A stretch of DNA of 64,000 nt, taken from contig NZ_JAAFYS010000002.1 in the NCBI RefSeq assembly GCF_012070395.1, positions 620,001 through 684,000 of the forward strand, written 5' to 3'. Both the position numbers and the translations under genes were made by a program. Numbering within the stretch: the stretch's first letter is position 1; the number at the start of each line of letters is the position of its first letter. Source of the stretch: Pseudoroseicyclus tamaricis (GTDB taxonomy: Bacteria > Pseudomonadota > Alphaproteobacteria > Rhodobacterales > Rhodobacteraceae). The notes under the pieces were generated by a model that worked only from the letters and a program-made list of their open reading frames with translations, ran no database searches and had not been told where the DNA came from. This document shows positions 36,653 through 45,289 of the stretch, piece after piece.

Positions 36653-36822
36653 CGATTGCCGATACCTTGGCACACGCCCCGTCCGAGCCGGGCGCACCGC
36701 AACAGGAAGCCCTCTGGGCGCCGCCCGAGGCGCCCATCGACATGCCGCGGCAGGTTCTGCAACCGGTCACCGGCGGATGGTCGCTGCGGCGCCTCTGGCC
36801 GGTGCGGGACGTGAATGCGTAA
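36649..36822 (+). CDS. opgI: Small protein OpgI between opgG and opgH
   Basis: A 57-residue protein starting MTIADTLAHAPSEPG and ending WPVRDVNA. The ATG overlaps the opgG stop (ATGA) and its stop lies inside the beginning of opgH (ATG 36815), so it is translationally coupled on both sides, which is strong evidence that it is real. The same position in the R. sphaeroides operon holds opgI, whose role is not well defined. It may stand in for the long N-terminal cytoplasmic region that E. coli OpgH has and this OpgH lacks. It is proline-rich with no membrane helix. Confidence 0.8.
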   Translation: MTIADTLAHAPSEPGAPQQEALWAPPEAPIDMPRQVLQPVTGGWSLRRLWPVRDVNA

Positions 36823-38599
36823 CGCCCCTGCCGCCTCCCACAGCGCGCGGACGGCACTGACCCGCCTCGTCGCGCTAGGCTTCGCCGCGATCTGCGGGCT
36901 CGGGGCGGCCGCGATCCTCGCGCAGGCGGCGGCGGTGGACCATTTCTCCGTCTGGGACGGGCTCTGCGTGGCGCTGATCCTGCTCACGACCACCTGGCTC
37001 GCCTGGGGGGCGGCGCAGGTGCTCGTCGGCCTGCCGCCCCGGCGGAGCGCGCCCGCGCGCACCGCATCCGAGCCCATGGGCCGCGCCGTCCTCCTATTGC
37101 CGATCTGCCACGAGGAGCCGGGGCCGGTCTTCGCGCGAGTCGCCGCGATGGACGCTTCGGCGCGGGAGGCGGGGCTCGACCTCGACATCGCTGTCCTCTC
37201 CGACACCCGCGACGGCATCGCCAGCCGGCGCGAGACGGCGGCCTTCGCCATGCTGCTGGAGCGGACGGGCGGCGTCGGCCGCATCTTCTACCGCCGCCGG
37301 ACAGACAACCGCGGGCGCAAGGCCGGCAACGTGGAGGATTTCATCCGCCGCTCGGGCGCCGCCTACGACTATGCGCTGATCCTCGACGCCGACAGCCTGA
37401 TGGAGGGCGCGACGATCCGCCAGATGATCCTGCGGATGGATGCCGACCCCGACCTCGGCCTGCTGCAGACCCTGCCGCGCATCACCGGTGCCCGCTCCAT
37501 CTTCGGGCGGGCGATGCAGTTCTCCGCCGGCTTCTACTCGCCCGTCTTCGCCCGCGGCCTCGCCCGGATGCAGGGCAGCGCGGGCCCGTTCTGGGGCCAC
37601 AACGCCATCGTCCGCGTGCGCGCCATGGCCGAATGCTGCGGCCTGCCCGTCCTCAGCGGGCGCCCGCCCTTCGGCGGCACCATCCTCAGCCATGACTACG
37701 TCGAGGCGGCGCTCCTCGCCCGCGGCGGCTGGCGCGTGGAGGTCGATGACCGGCTCGGCGGCTCCTACGAGGAAGGGCCGGAGGATATCGTCGCCTATGC
37801 CCGGCGTGACAGGCGCTGGTGCCAGGGCAACCTGCAGCACATCCGCCTGATCTTCGCCCCGGGCCTGAAGCCGTGGAGCCGCTTCGTCTTCTTGCAGGGC
37901 ATCCTCGCCTATCTCGTCGCCATCTTCTGGGGCGCTTTCCTCGCCGCCTCGGTGCTGGCGACGATCACCAGCCCGGCGCCCAACTACTTCCCCGAGGCCT
38001 ACAACCTCTTCCCCGCCTTCCCCGCCGACCGCACCAGCCGGATCGTCGGCCTTGCCGCGGGGATCGGCGGCCTGCTCTTCCTGCCCAAGATCGCCATCCA
38101 CCTCGGCGCCGCCCTCTCGGGCCGCTCGCGAGCTTTCGGCGGCGCGCTGCGCGCCCTTGCCTCGATGCTCGCGGAGGTACTGCTGTCGACGCTCATCGCC
38201 CCCCTGATGCTCGTCTACCAGTCGCGCGCCGTGGGAGAGGTGCTGGCCGGGCATGACGGCGGCTGGCCCGCTACCCCGCGCGACGGCGCCCGCATGACGC
38301 TGGCCGACGGCTGGGTCGCCGGGCGCCGCATCACCGCCTGGGGCGTGGCGCTGATCGCCGCCGCCGTCCACCTCGCGCCGACGCTGGCGCCGTGGCTGCT
38401 GCCCGTGGCCCTGCCGATGATGGCGGCGCCTCTCCTCATCGCGTGGACCTCCGCTCCCGCGCCCCGCTGGCTCTTCCGCGTGCCGGAGGAGGGCGACGTG
38501 CCCCCCGTCGTCGCCCGCTACCGCGCCCAGCTCGACCGCTGGGGCGCCGCTCCGGCCCACGATCACGCGGCGGAGGCGGGCAGCCATGCTGCGATCTGA
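36815..38599 (+). CDS. opgH: Glucan glucosyltransferase OpgH (MdoH family)
   Basis: A 594-residue inner-membrane GT2 enzyme that polymerises and exports beta-1,2/1,6-linked glucan from UDP-glucose. Catalytic blocks are the first aspartate region DIAVLSDTRDG, LILDADS (DxD), the acceptor site GTILSHDYVEAAL and RRDRRWCQGN (QxxRW equivalent). There are two helices at the start and about five in the last 230 residues. It is shorter than E. coli OpgH (847), mostly at the N-terminus. It overlaps opgI by 8 bp and opgC by 14 bp. Confidence 0.95.
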   Translation: MRNAPAASHSARTALTRLVALGFAAICGLGAAAILAQAAAVDHFSVWDGLCVALILLTTTWLAWGAAQVLVGLPPRRSAPARTASEPMGRAVLLLPICHEEPGPVFARVAAMDASAREAGLDLDIAVLSDTRDGIASRRETAAFAMLLERTGGVGRIFYRRRTDNRGRKAGNVEDFIRRSGAAYDYALILDADSLMEGATIRQMILRMDADPDLGLLQTLPRITGARSIFGRAMQFSAGFYSPVFARGLARMQGSAGPFWGHNAIVRVRAMAECCGLPVLSGRPPFGGTILSHDYVEAALLARGGWRVEVDDRLGGSYEEGPEDIVAYARRDRRWCQGNLQHIRLIFAPGLKPWSRFVFLQGILAYLVAIFWGAFLAASVLATITSPAPNYFPEAYNLFPAFPADRTSRIVGLAAGIGGLLFLPKIAIHLGAALSGRSRAFGGALRALASMLAEVLLSTLIAPLMLVYQSRAVGEVLAGHDGGWPATPRDGARMTLADGWVAGRRITAWGVALIAAAVHLAPTLAPWLLPVALPMMAAPLLIAWTSAPAPRWLFRVPEEGDVPPVVARYRAQLDRWGAAPAHDHAAEAGSHAAI

Positions 38600-39821
38600 G
38601 GAGCGGCTGGTGAGCGCACCGCGCCCGGCCAAGGCGGCCCCACCTGCCCCGCCCTCGCGCAGCGAGCGCGACCCGCGCATCGATGCCTTCCGCGGCATCG
38701 CGCTGGTGATGATCCTCATCGACCACATGCCCGGCAATCCTTACGAGGCCGGCACGATCCGCAACTTCGGCTTCTCCGACGCGGCGGAGGCGTTCTTCGT
38801 GATGTCCGGCATCGCCGCCGGCCTCGCCTATTCCGGCGGCTTCGACCGCTGGAGGCGGGGCGAGGGCTCGCTCTGGCGCGCCGTGTCGCCGCTGTGGCTG
38901 CGGGCGTGGACGCTCTACCTCGTGCAGATCTTCCTCACCGTCTTCGCGCTGGCCGCCTTCGCCTGGGCGGCCGGCACCTTCTGGCGCGCGGAGTTCCTGG
39001 AGATCCACAACACCGGCCTCATCTACAGCAACCCGCGCGAGGCCCTGCCGGGCCTGCTGATGCTGAGCTACCAGCTCGGCTACGTGAACATCCTGCCGGC
39101 CTATATCGTGCTGCTCCTCGGCGCGCCGCTGGCGCTCTGGGCCGGGACGCGCTGGCCATGGCCGGTGATCGGCGCCTCGTTCGCCCTGTGGTTCTGCGCC
39201 AGCCTCTGGCGCTGGAACCTCCCCAACTGGCCGGGCGGCGGCGGCTGGTTCTTCTCGCCCATGGCCTGGCAGTGCATCTTCGTGATCGGGCTGATGATCG
39301 GCATCCGGCAGCGGCAGGGCCGGCCCCTGCTGCGCGCGAGCCCCGTGCTTCTGGGGCTCGCCGTGGCCTTCCTCGTCTTCACGCTCCTCTGGCGCGTGGT
39401 CCCCGGCCTCGGCGAGGCCATGAACCACCTCATGTGGCAGCTGGGAGAGCTGGGGGTGCCGCCGAACATGGTGACGCACACGAAGACCTACCTCGGCTTC
39501 CCGCGTCTGCTGCACATCCTCGCGCTGGTCTACGTGCTCTCCTGCCTGCCCGTCGTCCGCCGCGCCGCCGCCACGCGCCTCGCCGCGCCGCTGCGCCTCC
39601 TCGGACGGCAGGGCCTGCTCGTCTTCGCCGCCGGCACCGCGCTGGCGCTCCTCGGGCAGATCGTGATGCGGGTCGAACCGGGGGAGGCGTGGCCCGCATG
39701 GGCGCTGCCGCCGCTCGCCCTCGCGATCAGCTTTGCCCTCGCCTGGGTGAAGGATCTCGGCCGGCCGAAACATGCCCCGCCCAGGGCCACGCGCGGATAC
39801 TCGGCGGCGCCGCCCCCCTGA
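38586..39821 (+). CDS. opgC: OpgC succinyltransferase for periplasmic glucans
   Basis: A 411-residue polytopic acyltransferase of the OpgC family, which adds succinyl groups to periplasmic glucans. The N-terminal signature RDPRIDAFRGIALVMILIDH (residues about 29-48) is diagnostic, followed by AEAFFVMSGIAAGLAYSGG and about ten helices. ATG 38586 has GGAGG 9 bp upstream and overlaps opgH; GTG 38610 with AGGAG 6 bp upstream is an alternative that would shorten the protein by 8 residues. It is the last gene of the operon; the convergent antitoxin gene ends 24 bp further on. Confidence 0.93.
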   Translation: MLRSEERLVSAPRPAKAAPPAPPSRSERDPRIDAFRGIALVMILIDHMPGNPYEAGTIRNFGFSDAAEAFFVMSGIAAGLAYSGGFDRWRRGEGSLWRAVSPLWLRAWTLYLVQIFLTVFALAAFAWAAGTFWRAEFLEIHNTGLIYSNPREALPGLLMLSYQLGYVNILPAYIVLLLGAPLALWAGTRWPWPVIGASFALWFCASLWRWNLPNWPGGGGWFFSPMAWQCIFVIGLMIGIRQRQGRPLLRASPVLLGLAVAFLVFTLLWRVVPGLGEAMNHLMWQLGELGVPPNMVTHTKTYLGFPRLLHILALVYVLSCLPVVRRAAATRLAAPLRLLGRQGLLVFAAGTALALLGQIVMRVEPGEAWPAWALPPLALAISFALAWVKDLGRPKHAPPRATRGYSAAPPP

Positions 39822-39845
39822 CCGGGCTGGCTGGCGCGCCACGCC

Positions 39846-40535
39846 TCAGAGCAGTTGCCCCTGCTCCTCCCCACCGCGCGCGGCGCCGGACGCCTCGACG
39901 ATCAGAGCGAGGTACCCTTCCGCCGATGTCAGCGCCGTCTCCAGCTGCCCGCTCCGGCGCAGCGCCACGTAGAGCGCGACGGCGCCGGCCTGGCAGTTGA
40001 TGGATTTCGCCGGGTTGAACGCGATGTCGGTGAAGGTGTCATAGGCCAGCGCCGCCTCGGCAAGGGACGGCCGGCGGTGGAGGGCATTGAGGTAGATCCA
40101 GTCGTAAAAGGCCGTCAGCGGCTCCAGCGGCCAGTCCCTGTCCCGCCAGCGGAAGCCGGTCAGCCGGCCGGAGGACTTCAGCCGCGGGTCGCGCTTTGCG
40201 TCGAGCGGGCTGCCGGTGAGTAGGTCCGTGTAGGGGCCGCCCTGCTCGAACACCTTGGCGCCCTGGAAGGCGCATTCCACCGCGATCTCGGCGCCGCTGC
40301 GGGACGTGAAGGTCAGGTTGAAGGCGCTCAGGCTTACGCCCAGCTCCGTCTCCGACGCGCTGGAGACCTCCAGCACCCGCGCCTCGGGCCGATCCTGACG
40401 GATCGCCTCGTGCAGCGAGCGGATGCACATCTGCTTGCGCACCTTCGCCATCCCTGCGTGCCACTGGAAGTCGACCGGCTCGGCCCGGACGAGTGGCGGC
40501 TCAGTGGCGCTGAAGAATGCCGGACGCGTGGCCAT
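39846..40535 (-). CDS. NADAR-domain antitoxin (DarG1-like ADP-ribosylglycosidase)
   Basis: A 229-residue protein matching the DarT1-associated NADAR antitoxins. Blocks recognised are KVRKQMCIRSLHEA (31-44), VLEVSSASETELGVSLSAFN (54-73), VECAFQGAKVFE (87-98), the GGPYTDLL turn (99-106), WPLEPLTAFYDWIYLNAL and FNPAKSINCQ (173-182). NADAR enzymes remove ADP-ribose from guanosine and so reverse DarT1-type damage. The gene lies downstream of and overlaps the toxin gene by 35 bp, the classical toxin-antitoxin coupling. The last 30 residues are a loose acidic tail. No signal or membrane segment, so it acts in the cytoplasm. Confidence 0.88.
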   Translation of the reverse strand: MATRPAFFSATEPPLVRAEPVDFQWHAGMAKVRKQMCIRSLHEAIRQDRPEARVLEVSSASETELGVSLSAFNLTFTSRSGAEIAVECAFQGAKVFEQGGPYTDLLTGSPLDAKRDPRLKSSGRLTGFRWRDRDWPLEPLTAFYDWIYLNALHRRPSLAEAALAYDTFTDIAFNPAKSINCQAGAVALYVALRRSGQLETALTSAEGYLALIVEASGAARGGEEQGQLL

Positions 40536-42123
40536 TCTGCCCTCCCTTCAGCTCCGTCAACATGTGCTGCCGCGAGGCGAAGAGCCCCTTGCCCGGCCCC
40601 GCGTAGAGGCTGTCGATCCCGCCGAGTCGCCTGATGTGCCGCCCCCGCACCTCCCGCGTCTCGAAGGCGATGGTCTCGATGAACCTGGGCTCGATCGTCT
40701 CGTAGACCATCACCTCCGCCTGTGGATCGGTGGGATCGTAGGCCCGCAGCCAGTCCGGGCGCCCCTCCTCCTCGGCGAACATCTCGGCCAGCGCCTCGGC
40801 GGATTTCATTCCGGCCCGGGGCCGGCGGATCATGCGGGCATCGGCGGCGTTGCGCGGGTAGAAGGCGCAGTCCTTGAGCCAGAGGACCGAGGGGTCGAGC
40901 AGCAGCACGGCCCACTCCGCCTGCGGAGCGAGCCGGCGGTACTTCCAGAACATCCGGTAGTTGGGAAAGCTGATCGACAGCGACGTCCCGTCGAGCTGCC
41001 CGTCGTAGCGGTTCTCATCGTTTCGCAGCGCCGGCAGGCACGCATCCCGGCAGGCGCTCGCCGACATCAGGCCGGAACTGAGGATGCCTGGCAGGTTCTC
41101 GACCCGGGTGAAGTGCACGAGATGCGGAATGCGCAACTCGCGCGCCAGCCGCTCGATCTCGTCGCGCCGCTCCTGCGGGGCGGGTTCCGCCTGATCCTCC
41201 ATCTGCTGCAGGAGCTCGGCCCAGGAGATGGGCGCGGCGCCGTCGGGCGCGGTGGACTTGCCGGCCGGTTGGGCGGTGGCTGGCAGGGCGGTGGCCGGCT
41301 TGGAGGCGGGTGGCTTGGCCAGGGTCGGAGCCGCCTTGCCCGAGAGCGCGGCGAGATGGGCGGAGACCTTCTCCGCCTCCTCCTGCAGGTAAGGCAGGAC
41401 CGGCTCGGCCCGCTCGGCATCGATGGCCGCCAGCAGCGCGCGATCCTTGCTTACCTGCTGCTCGGCATCTTTCAGCACGTGCCGCGTGTGGGTCAGCTCC
41501 AGCTCGCGGGGGTTCAAGGCTTCGACGGGCAGCTCGCTCCTGGGCACAGGCGCGATCGTGAGGCGCGAGGGGGCGCGTGGCTTCCGGTCCTCCTCCTTGT
41601 CCGCGAAGACGGCCTGTAGTTTCGCGTAGCTCTCCCGGTAGAGGACACCGAGCTCGGAGGGGTCGGCGAGCCGCTCGTCATGGGCCTTGCGCAAGTGCCC
41701 CCGCTTTAGCAGCGCCTCCACCTCGATCCGAATACAACCAAGCTCGTGGTGCAGATCGGAATTGGCGCGCTGCGCGGCATCCAGCCGCGCCATCCAGGCG
41801 GCGAAGTCGTCGATCACGCTGGCGGGCTTCGCCGCGGACGTCTCGCGGGGTTTGGGGGCGGCGGGCGGTGGCGCCTTGGTGGGCCCGGGTGCATTCTTCT
41901 CGGAGGTTTCGTCCGACGAGGCGCCGCCGAACAGCGCGGAGAGCAGCCACACCGTTCCCCAGGCCGACCCGAGCTGCAGGAGCAGCAGGCCCTCGGCCCA
42001 GATGGCGAACAGGCTGAACAGGCTCCAGCCGGTGGCGACCCAGACCATGGCCTCGCGCGAGACGAGGCGCGCCGCGACGATGCTGATGACGACGGCGATC
42101 TGCCATCCGAGAATGGTATCCAT
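40501..42123 (-). CDS. DarT-family DNA ADP-ribosyltransferase toxin with N-terminal membrane and coiled-coil extension
   Basis: A 540-residue protein. Residues 6-66 form two or three hydrophobic helices (WQIAVVISIVAARL; VWVATGWSLFSLFAIWAEGL; AWGTVWLLSALFG). Residues 70-100 are a Pro/Ala linker, 105-260 charged and probably coiled coil, 262-300 a second Ala/Pro linker. Residues 331-500 are a DarT (DUF4433) domain with LVHFTRVENLPGIL, the NAD-binding NDENRYDG (368-375), SISFPNYRMF, CAFYPRNAA and the catalytic glutamate Glu470 in QAEVMVY. DarT proteins ADP-ribosylate DNA and act in anti-phage defence; a NADAR antitoxin overlaps its 3' end. Typical DarT is about 200 residues, so 330 residues are extra. 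The start was set at ATG 42123 behind a GGGGGG stretch, because the frame before it is not protein-like. Confidence 0.87.
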   Translation of the reverse strand: MDTILGWQIAVVISIVAARLVSREAMVWVATGWSLFSLFAIWAEGLLLLQLGSAWGTVWLLSALFGGASSDETSEKNAPGPTKAPPPAAPKPRETSAAKPASVIDDFAAWMARLDAAQRANSDLHHELGCIRIEVEALLKRGHLRKAHDERLADPSELGVLYRESYAKLQAVFADKEEDRKPRAPSRLTIAPVPRSELPVEALNPRELELTHTRHVLKDAEQQVSKDRALLAAIDAERAEPVLPYLQEEAEKVSAHLAALSGKAAPTLAKPPASKPATALPATAQPAGKSTAPDGAAPISWAELLQQMEDQAEPAPQERRDEIERLARELRIPHLVHFTRVENLPGILSSGLMSASACRDACLPALRNDENRYDGQLDGTSLSISFPNYRMFWKYRRLAPQAEWAVLLLDPSVLWLKDCAFYPRNAADARMIRRPRAGMKSAEALAEMFAEEEGRPDWLRAYDPTDPQAEVMVYETIEPRFIETIAFETREVRGRHIRRLGGIDSLYAGPGKGLFASRQHMLTELKGGQNGHASGILQRH

Positions 42124-42727
42124 GTCCCCCCGATGCCGCCGTCTGACACGGCCCTGCGGCAATTGCCCCGACCACCCGGCGCTGTTGAGCCTGCCTAGCC
42201 CCCTCCCCGGAGGAAGTTGTGACCCAAAGAAGGCAAAGATGGTGCAGCGGCGAGAGGACGCGGAGCGGCGGGGCGACCCCGGGGACGGCCGGCTTTCCCG
42301 GCGCAATCGAGGCGGAGCCGGTGGGACAAACCTAAGTGAAAGCTCGCTTGAAACGTTTTCGCAGTCAGCGAGACATGCGCATCGAGCGGAAGATGGACTT
42401 CGAATGCCTTAGGTTCGCGGGGGTCAGCGACGTCCGGCCGGGTCTTCAGACGACGGAGTATCCGACGGCCTTAGAATACCGCTCAACACAAAAAAAGGAC
42501 CCCACTCGGGACTGTGCAGCAGACAATAATCTGATGGTGCCGGTGCCGCGTGACCGGTGCGAATGTCTCTCTGTAGAAGTCAGACGTTAGCGCCGGATGC
42601 GCCGGGACCAGTAGTTAGCCGTGCCGCCCACCGCCCCACTGCCCCACTGCCTCGGGCAAATCGCAAATACGGCACACCATTGGTCCGATATCGCAAAGGA
42701 ACGGCCTCGGCACACAGACGAGTTCGC
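42124..42727. other. 604-bp interval without a recognisable gene
   Basis: Lies between the DarT start and the end of the FAD oxidoreductase gene, and should contain the toxin-antitoxin promoter. It has more A/T than the flanks from about 42325 on (for example CACAAAAAAAGG near 42486) and stop codons in all frames. It holds an AAACGTTT palindrome near 42351 and a short tandem repeat GCCCCACT-GCCCCACT near 42640. An open frame at 42336-42590 has no family resemblance. This may be remnant DNA from insertion of the toxin-antitoxin pair; no repeat, tRNA or integrase was found to prove it. Confidence 0.6.
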
Positions 42728-44086
42728 TCAGAGCGCGGGCCCAAGCTCCAGACGCGATCCGTCGGAGAAGCGTGACAGTCGGAAACGGGTCAGGTCGTGC
42801 ACGGATGCGGCGCCGCGGATCAGATCGGCGGTGACACGGCCGAAGCCGGGGCCGATGCCGAAGCCGTGGGCGCTCATCCCGGTCGCCACCGTGAGGCCCG
42901 GCAGGCCCTCCACATGGTCGACCACCGGCACGATGTCCGGCATCGCGTCGATCATGCCGGCCCAGGCCTTGTGCAGCTTCACCTCGCCCAGCGCGGGGTA
43001 GAGCCTGCCGAAGGCGGCGGTCATCGAGCGGACCCGCCGCGCCTCCGGCAGCGGGTCGAGGATGCGCATCCGCTCGAACGGGCTCTGCTCGTCCATTTCC
43101 CAGCGCCGGGGCGTCCGCCAGCCATCCGGATAGCCTGCCGGCGCCGCGGGGCCGTAGCCGATGCCGAAGGGGCTGGCGCGCAGCGCGGGCAGGTAGTGGC
43201 GCGCATGGCGCAGGGCGTCTGGCCCGAGCGCGAGGCGCGCGAGCCCGCCGGGCGCGAGCGTGTAGCCCCCGTCCTGGCGGCGGCGGAAGGCGATGTGCTC
43301 GTCGGTCGCCGCGCCGTCATGGACGAGCGGCAGCGGCACCGTCGCCGCGACCGTCGCCCGGACGGCGAGCTGCGGGATGGTCACGCCGTGGGCGCGCAGC
43401 AAGAGCGACGACCACGCACCGCCGGCCACCAGCACGGCGTCCGCCCGCAGGAGGCCGGCCTCCGTCCACACCCCGGCGACACGGCCGGCCGCCATGTCGA
43501 GCCCGCGCGCGGCGCAATGCTCGCGGATCACCGCGCCCTCGCGCACCGCCAGCCGCGCCAGCGCCCGCACCGCCAGCCACGGCTCGGCCCGCATGTCCGA
43601 CGGGGTGGTCATGGCGCCGAGATAGCCTCGGCTCATGCCGGGCATGAAGGCCCGCGTCTCGGCGGCATCGAGGAGCCGCGTGTCGAGGCCATGCGCCTTC
43701 GCCAGCGCCGCGAACTCGGCGAAATCCTCCAGCTCCCGCGCCTTGCGGGCGAGGTAGGTGACCGGGCTCTGCCTCAGGCCGATATCCTCGCCGCTCTGCC
43801 GGGCGAGCTCCGCCCAGAGCCGCCGCGCCTCCATGGCGATGGGCAGCTCGGCGGGGTCGCGCCCCTGCGTGCGGATCCAGCCCCAGTTGCGCGAGGATTG
43901 CTCGGCCGCGACACGCCCCTTCTCCAGCACCACGGGCCGCAGCCCGGCCCGGGCGAGGAAGAGCGCCGTGCAGATGCCGATGATGCCACCCCCGATGATC
44001 GCCACGTCCGCCCCTTCCGGCAGCGGACCGGCATATTCGGGCGGAGCCGCGAGGCTATAGGGGAAGTCGGCCGCGGGATCGCTCAT
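42728..44086 (-). CDS. FAD-dependent oxidoreductase (DadA/glycine-oxidase family)
   Basis: A 452-residue flavoprotein of the D-amino-acid dehydrogenase/glycine oxidase superfamily. The dinucleotide-binding motif is VAIIGGGIIGICTALFLARA (about residues 28-47), followed by VLEKGRVAAEQSSRNWG and the C-terminal FAD block GMSAHGFGIGPGFGRV. Such enzymes oxidise the amine of amino acids or N-methylated compounds. It is the last gene of the second peptide-type transporter operon; its ATG overlaps the M20 stop (ATGA). An N-acyl or N-methyl amino acid imported by the transporter is a plausible substrate. Confidence 0.9.
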   Translation of the reverse strand: MSDPAADFPYSLAAPPEYAGPLPEGADVAIIGGGIIGICTALFLARAGLRPVVLEKGRVAAEQSSRNWGWIRTQGRDPAELPIAMEARRLWAELARQSGEDIGLRQSPVTYLARKARELEDFAEFAALAKAHGLDTRLLDAAETRAFMPGMSRGYLGAMTTPSDMRAEPWLAVRALARLAVREGAVIREHCAARGLDMAAGRVAGVWTEAGLLRADAVLVAGGAWSSLLLRAHGVTIPQLAVRATVAATVPLPLVHDGAATDEHIAFRRRQDGGYTLAPGGLARLALGPDALRHARHYLPALRASPFGIGYGPAAPAGYPDGWRTPRRWEMDEQSPFERMRILDPLPEARRVRSMTAAFGRLYPALGEVKLHKAWAGMIDAMPDIVPVVDHVEGLPGLTVATGMSAHGFGIGPGFGRVTADLIRGAASVHDLTRFRLSRFSDGSRLELGPAL

Positions 44087-45261
44087 GCCCGCTCGAGGCA
44101 GGCGACGAGCGTGGCGGAGAAGAGGGCGATGCCCTGCGCGATCAGCTCGTCGCGGAAGTCATAGGTGGGCGTGTGGACGGCGGGCCAGTCCGGCCCCGCG
44201 CCGAGGAAGACCATAGCCCCCTTCGCCCCGGCCAGCGCGAACTCGCCGAAATCCTCCGACGCGATGGAGAGGTCGGAGCGCGGCGCGCGGGCGATGCCCG
44301 TGCGGGCCATCGCCTCGCCGAGGATCTCCGTCGCCTCGGGATCGTTGATGGAGGCGTTGAAGACGTCGTCGTAGCCGAAGGCCGACGTCAGCCCGTGGCG
44401 GCCCGCCGCTTCGGTGACGAGGCCCTCGGCGGCGGCGACGAGCGCCTCCATCTCCTCGTCTCGCACCGTGCGCAGCGTCGCCATGATACTGGCGGCGCCG
44501 GGGGCGACGCCGTAGCTCGGGGCGCCCATTTGGGCGTGGGTGACGGTCACCATCTTGAACCCCGGCTTCAACTCGCCGCCGGTGCCCAGCGCCGTCAAAG
44601 CCGGCATCAGCTCGGCTATGGCCTGCATCGGCGAGCGCCCGTCGCCGGGGCGGGAGGCATGGGCGGTGCTGCCGGTCAGCTCGATCCACATGCCGCGGGA
44701 GGCGCAGTTGGCGGGGCCGGAGACCAGCTTGCCGGAGCCGAAGGGCACGTCGGGGGCGTTGTGCAGCGAGAAGGCCCAGTCGGGGCGGATCTCACCGTAC
44801 CGAGCGTCGGCGACCACGGCCCGCGCGCCGGCGCCGTTCTCCTCCGCCGGCTGGAACATGAGGACGACCCGGCCGCTCGTCGGCCGCGCGCGGGAGAGCA
44901 CCCGCGCCATCCCGACGAGGATGGTGGAATGCCCGTCGTGACCGCAGAGGTGTGCCTTGCCGGGCGCCCGGGAGCGATGCTCGACCTCGCCCAGCTCCTC
45001 GATCGGAAGCGCATCGAGCTCGGAGCGGAAGAGGATCGTCGGCCCTGGCCGACCGCTGTCGAACACCGCCGCGACCCCATGGCCGCCGAGGCCGGTGAGG
45101 ATGCGGTCCGGCGCCGTGGGGCGAAGCATCTCCACCACCTTCGCCGCCGTGGCTTCCTCCTCCCCCGAAAGCTCGGGGTGGCGGTGAAGCTCTTGGCGGA
45201 AGGCGACGAGAGCGGCGAGATCGTCGGCCGTCGGCGCCGGCAGGGTGAGCGTGTTCGACAT
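44083..45261 (-). CDS. M20-family amidohydrolase (hippurate hydrolase/N-acyl amino acid deacylase-like)
   Basis: A 392-residue di-metal amidohydrolase. Visible ligand blocks are FRQELHRHPELSGEE, RSELDALPIEE, HLCGHDGHST and the catalytic glutamates in PAEENGAG. The dimerisation domain covers about 180-300. The family splits N-acyl amino acids or hippurate-type amides. The start is ATG 45261, ahead of the family N-terminus; the upstream in-frame ATG 45309 would add 16 non-family residues. It sits in the operon after the oxidoreductase remnant and before the intact FAD oxidoreductase. Confidence 0.92.
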   Translation of the reverse strand: MSNTLTLPAPTADDLAALVAFRQELHRHPELSGEEEATAAKVVEMLRPTAPDRILTGLGGHGVAAVFDSGRPGPTILFRSELDALPIEELGEVEHRSRAPGKAHLCGHDGHSTILVGMARVLSRARPTSGRVVLMFQPAEENGAGARAVVADARYGEIRPDWAFSLHNAPDVPFGSGKLVSGPANCASRGMWIELTGSTAHASRPGDGRSPMQAIAELMPALTALGTGGELKPGFKMVTVTHAQMGAPSYGVAPGAASIMATLRTVRDEEMEALVAAAEGLVTEAAGRHGLTSAFGYDDVFNASINDPEATEILGEAMARTGIARAPRSDLSIASEDFGEFALAGAKGAMVFLGAGPDWPAVHTPTYDFRDELIAQGIALFSATLVACLERA

Positions 45262-45289
45262 GGGATCGGTCTTTCTTCGAAGGAGGGTC

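Noticed and set aside
40501-42306. A longer DarT reading starting at 42306
   Set aside because: The extra 61 residues are Arg/Pro/Ser-rich, not helix-forming, and lie before a better ATG at 42123 with a purine-rich upstream stretch.
42336-42590. 84-residue open frame upstream of the toxin-antitoxin pair
   Set aside because: No convincing ribosome-binding site, no family resemblance, and composition unlike a protein; the interval has stops in every frame around it.
42634-42660. Short tandem repeat considered as a CRISPR or iteron array
   Set aside because: Only two copies of an eight-base unit, with no spacers or cas genes nearby.
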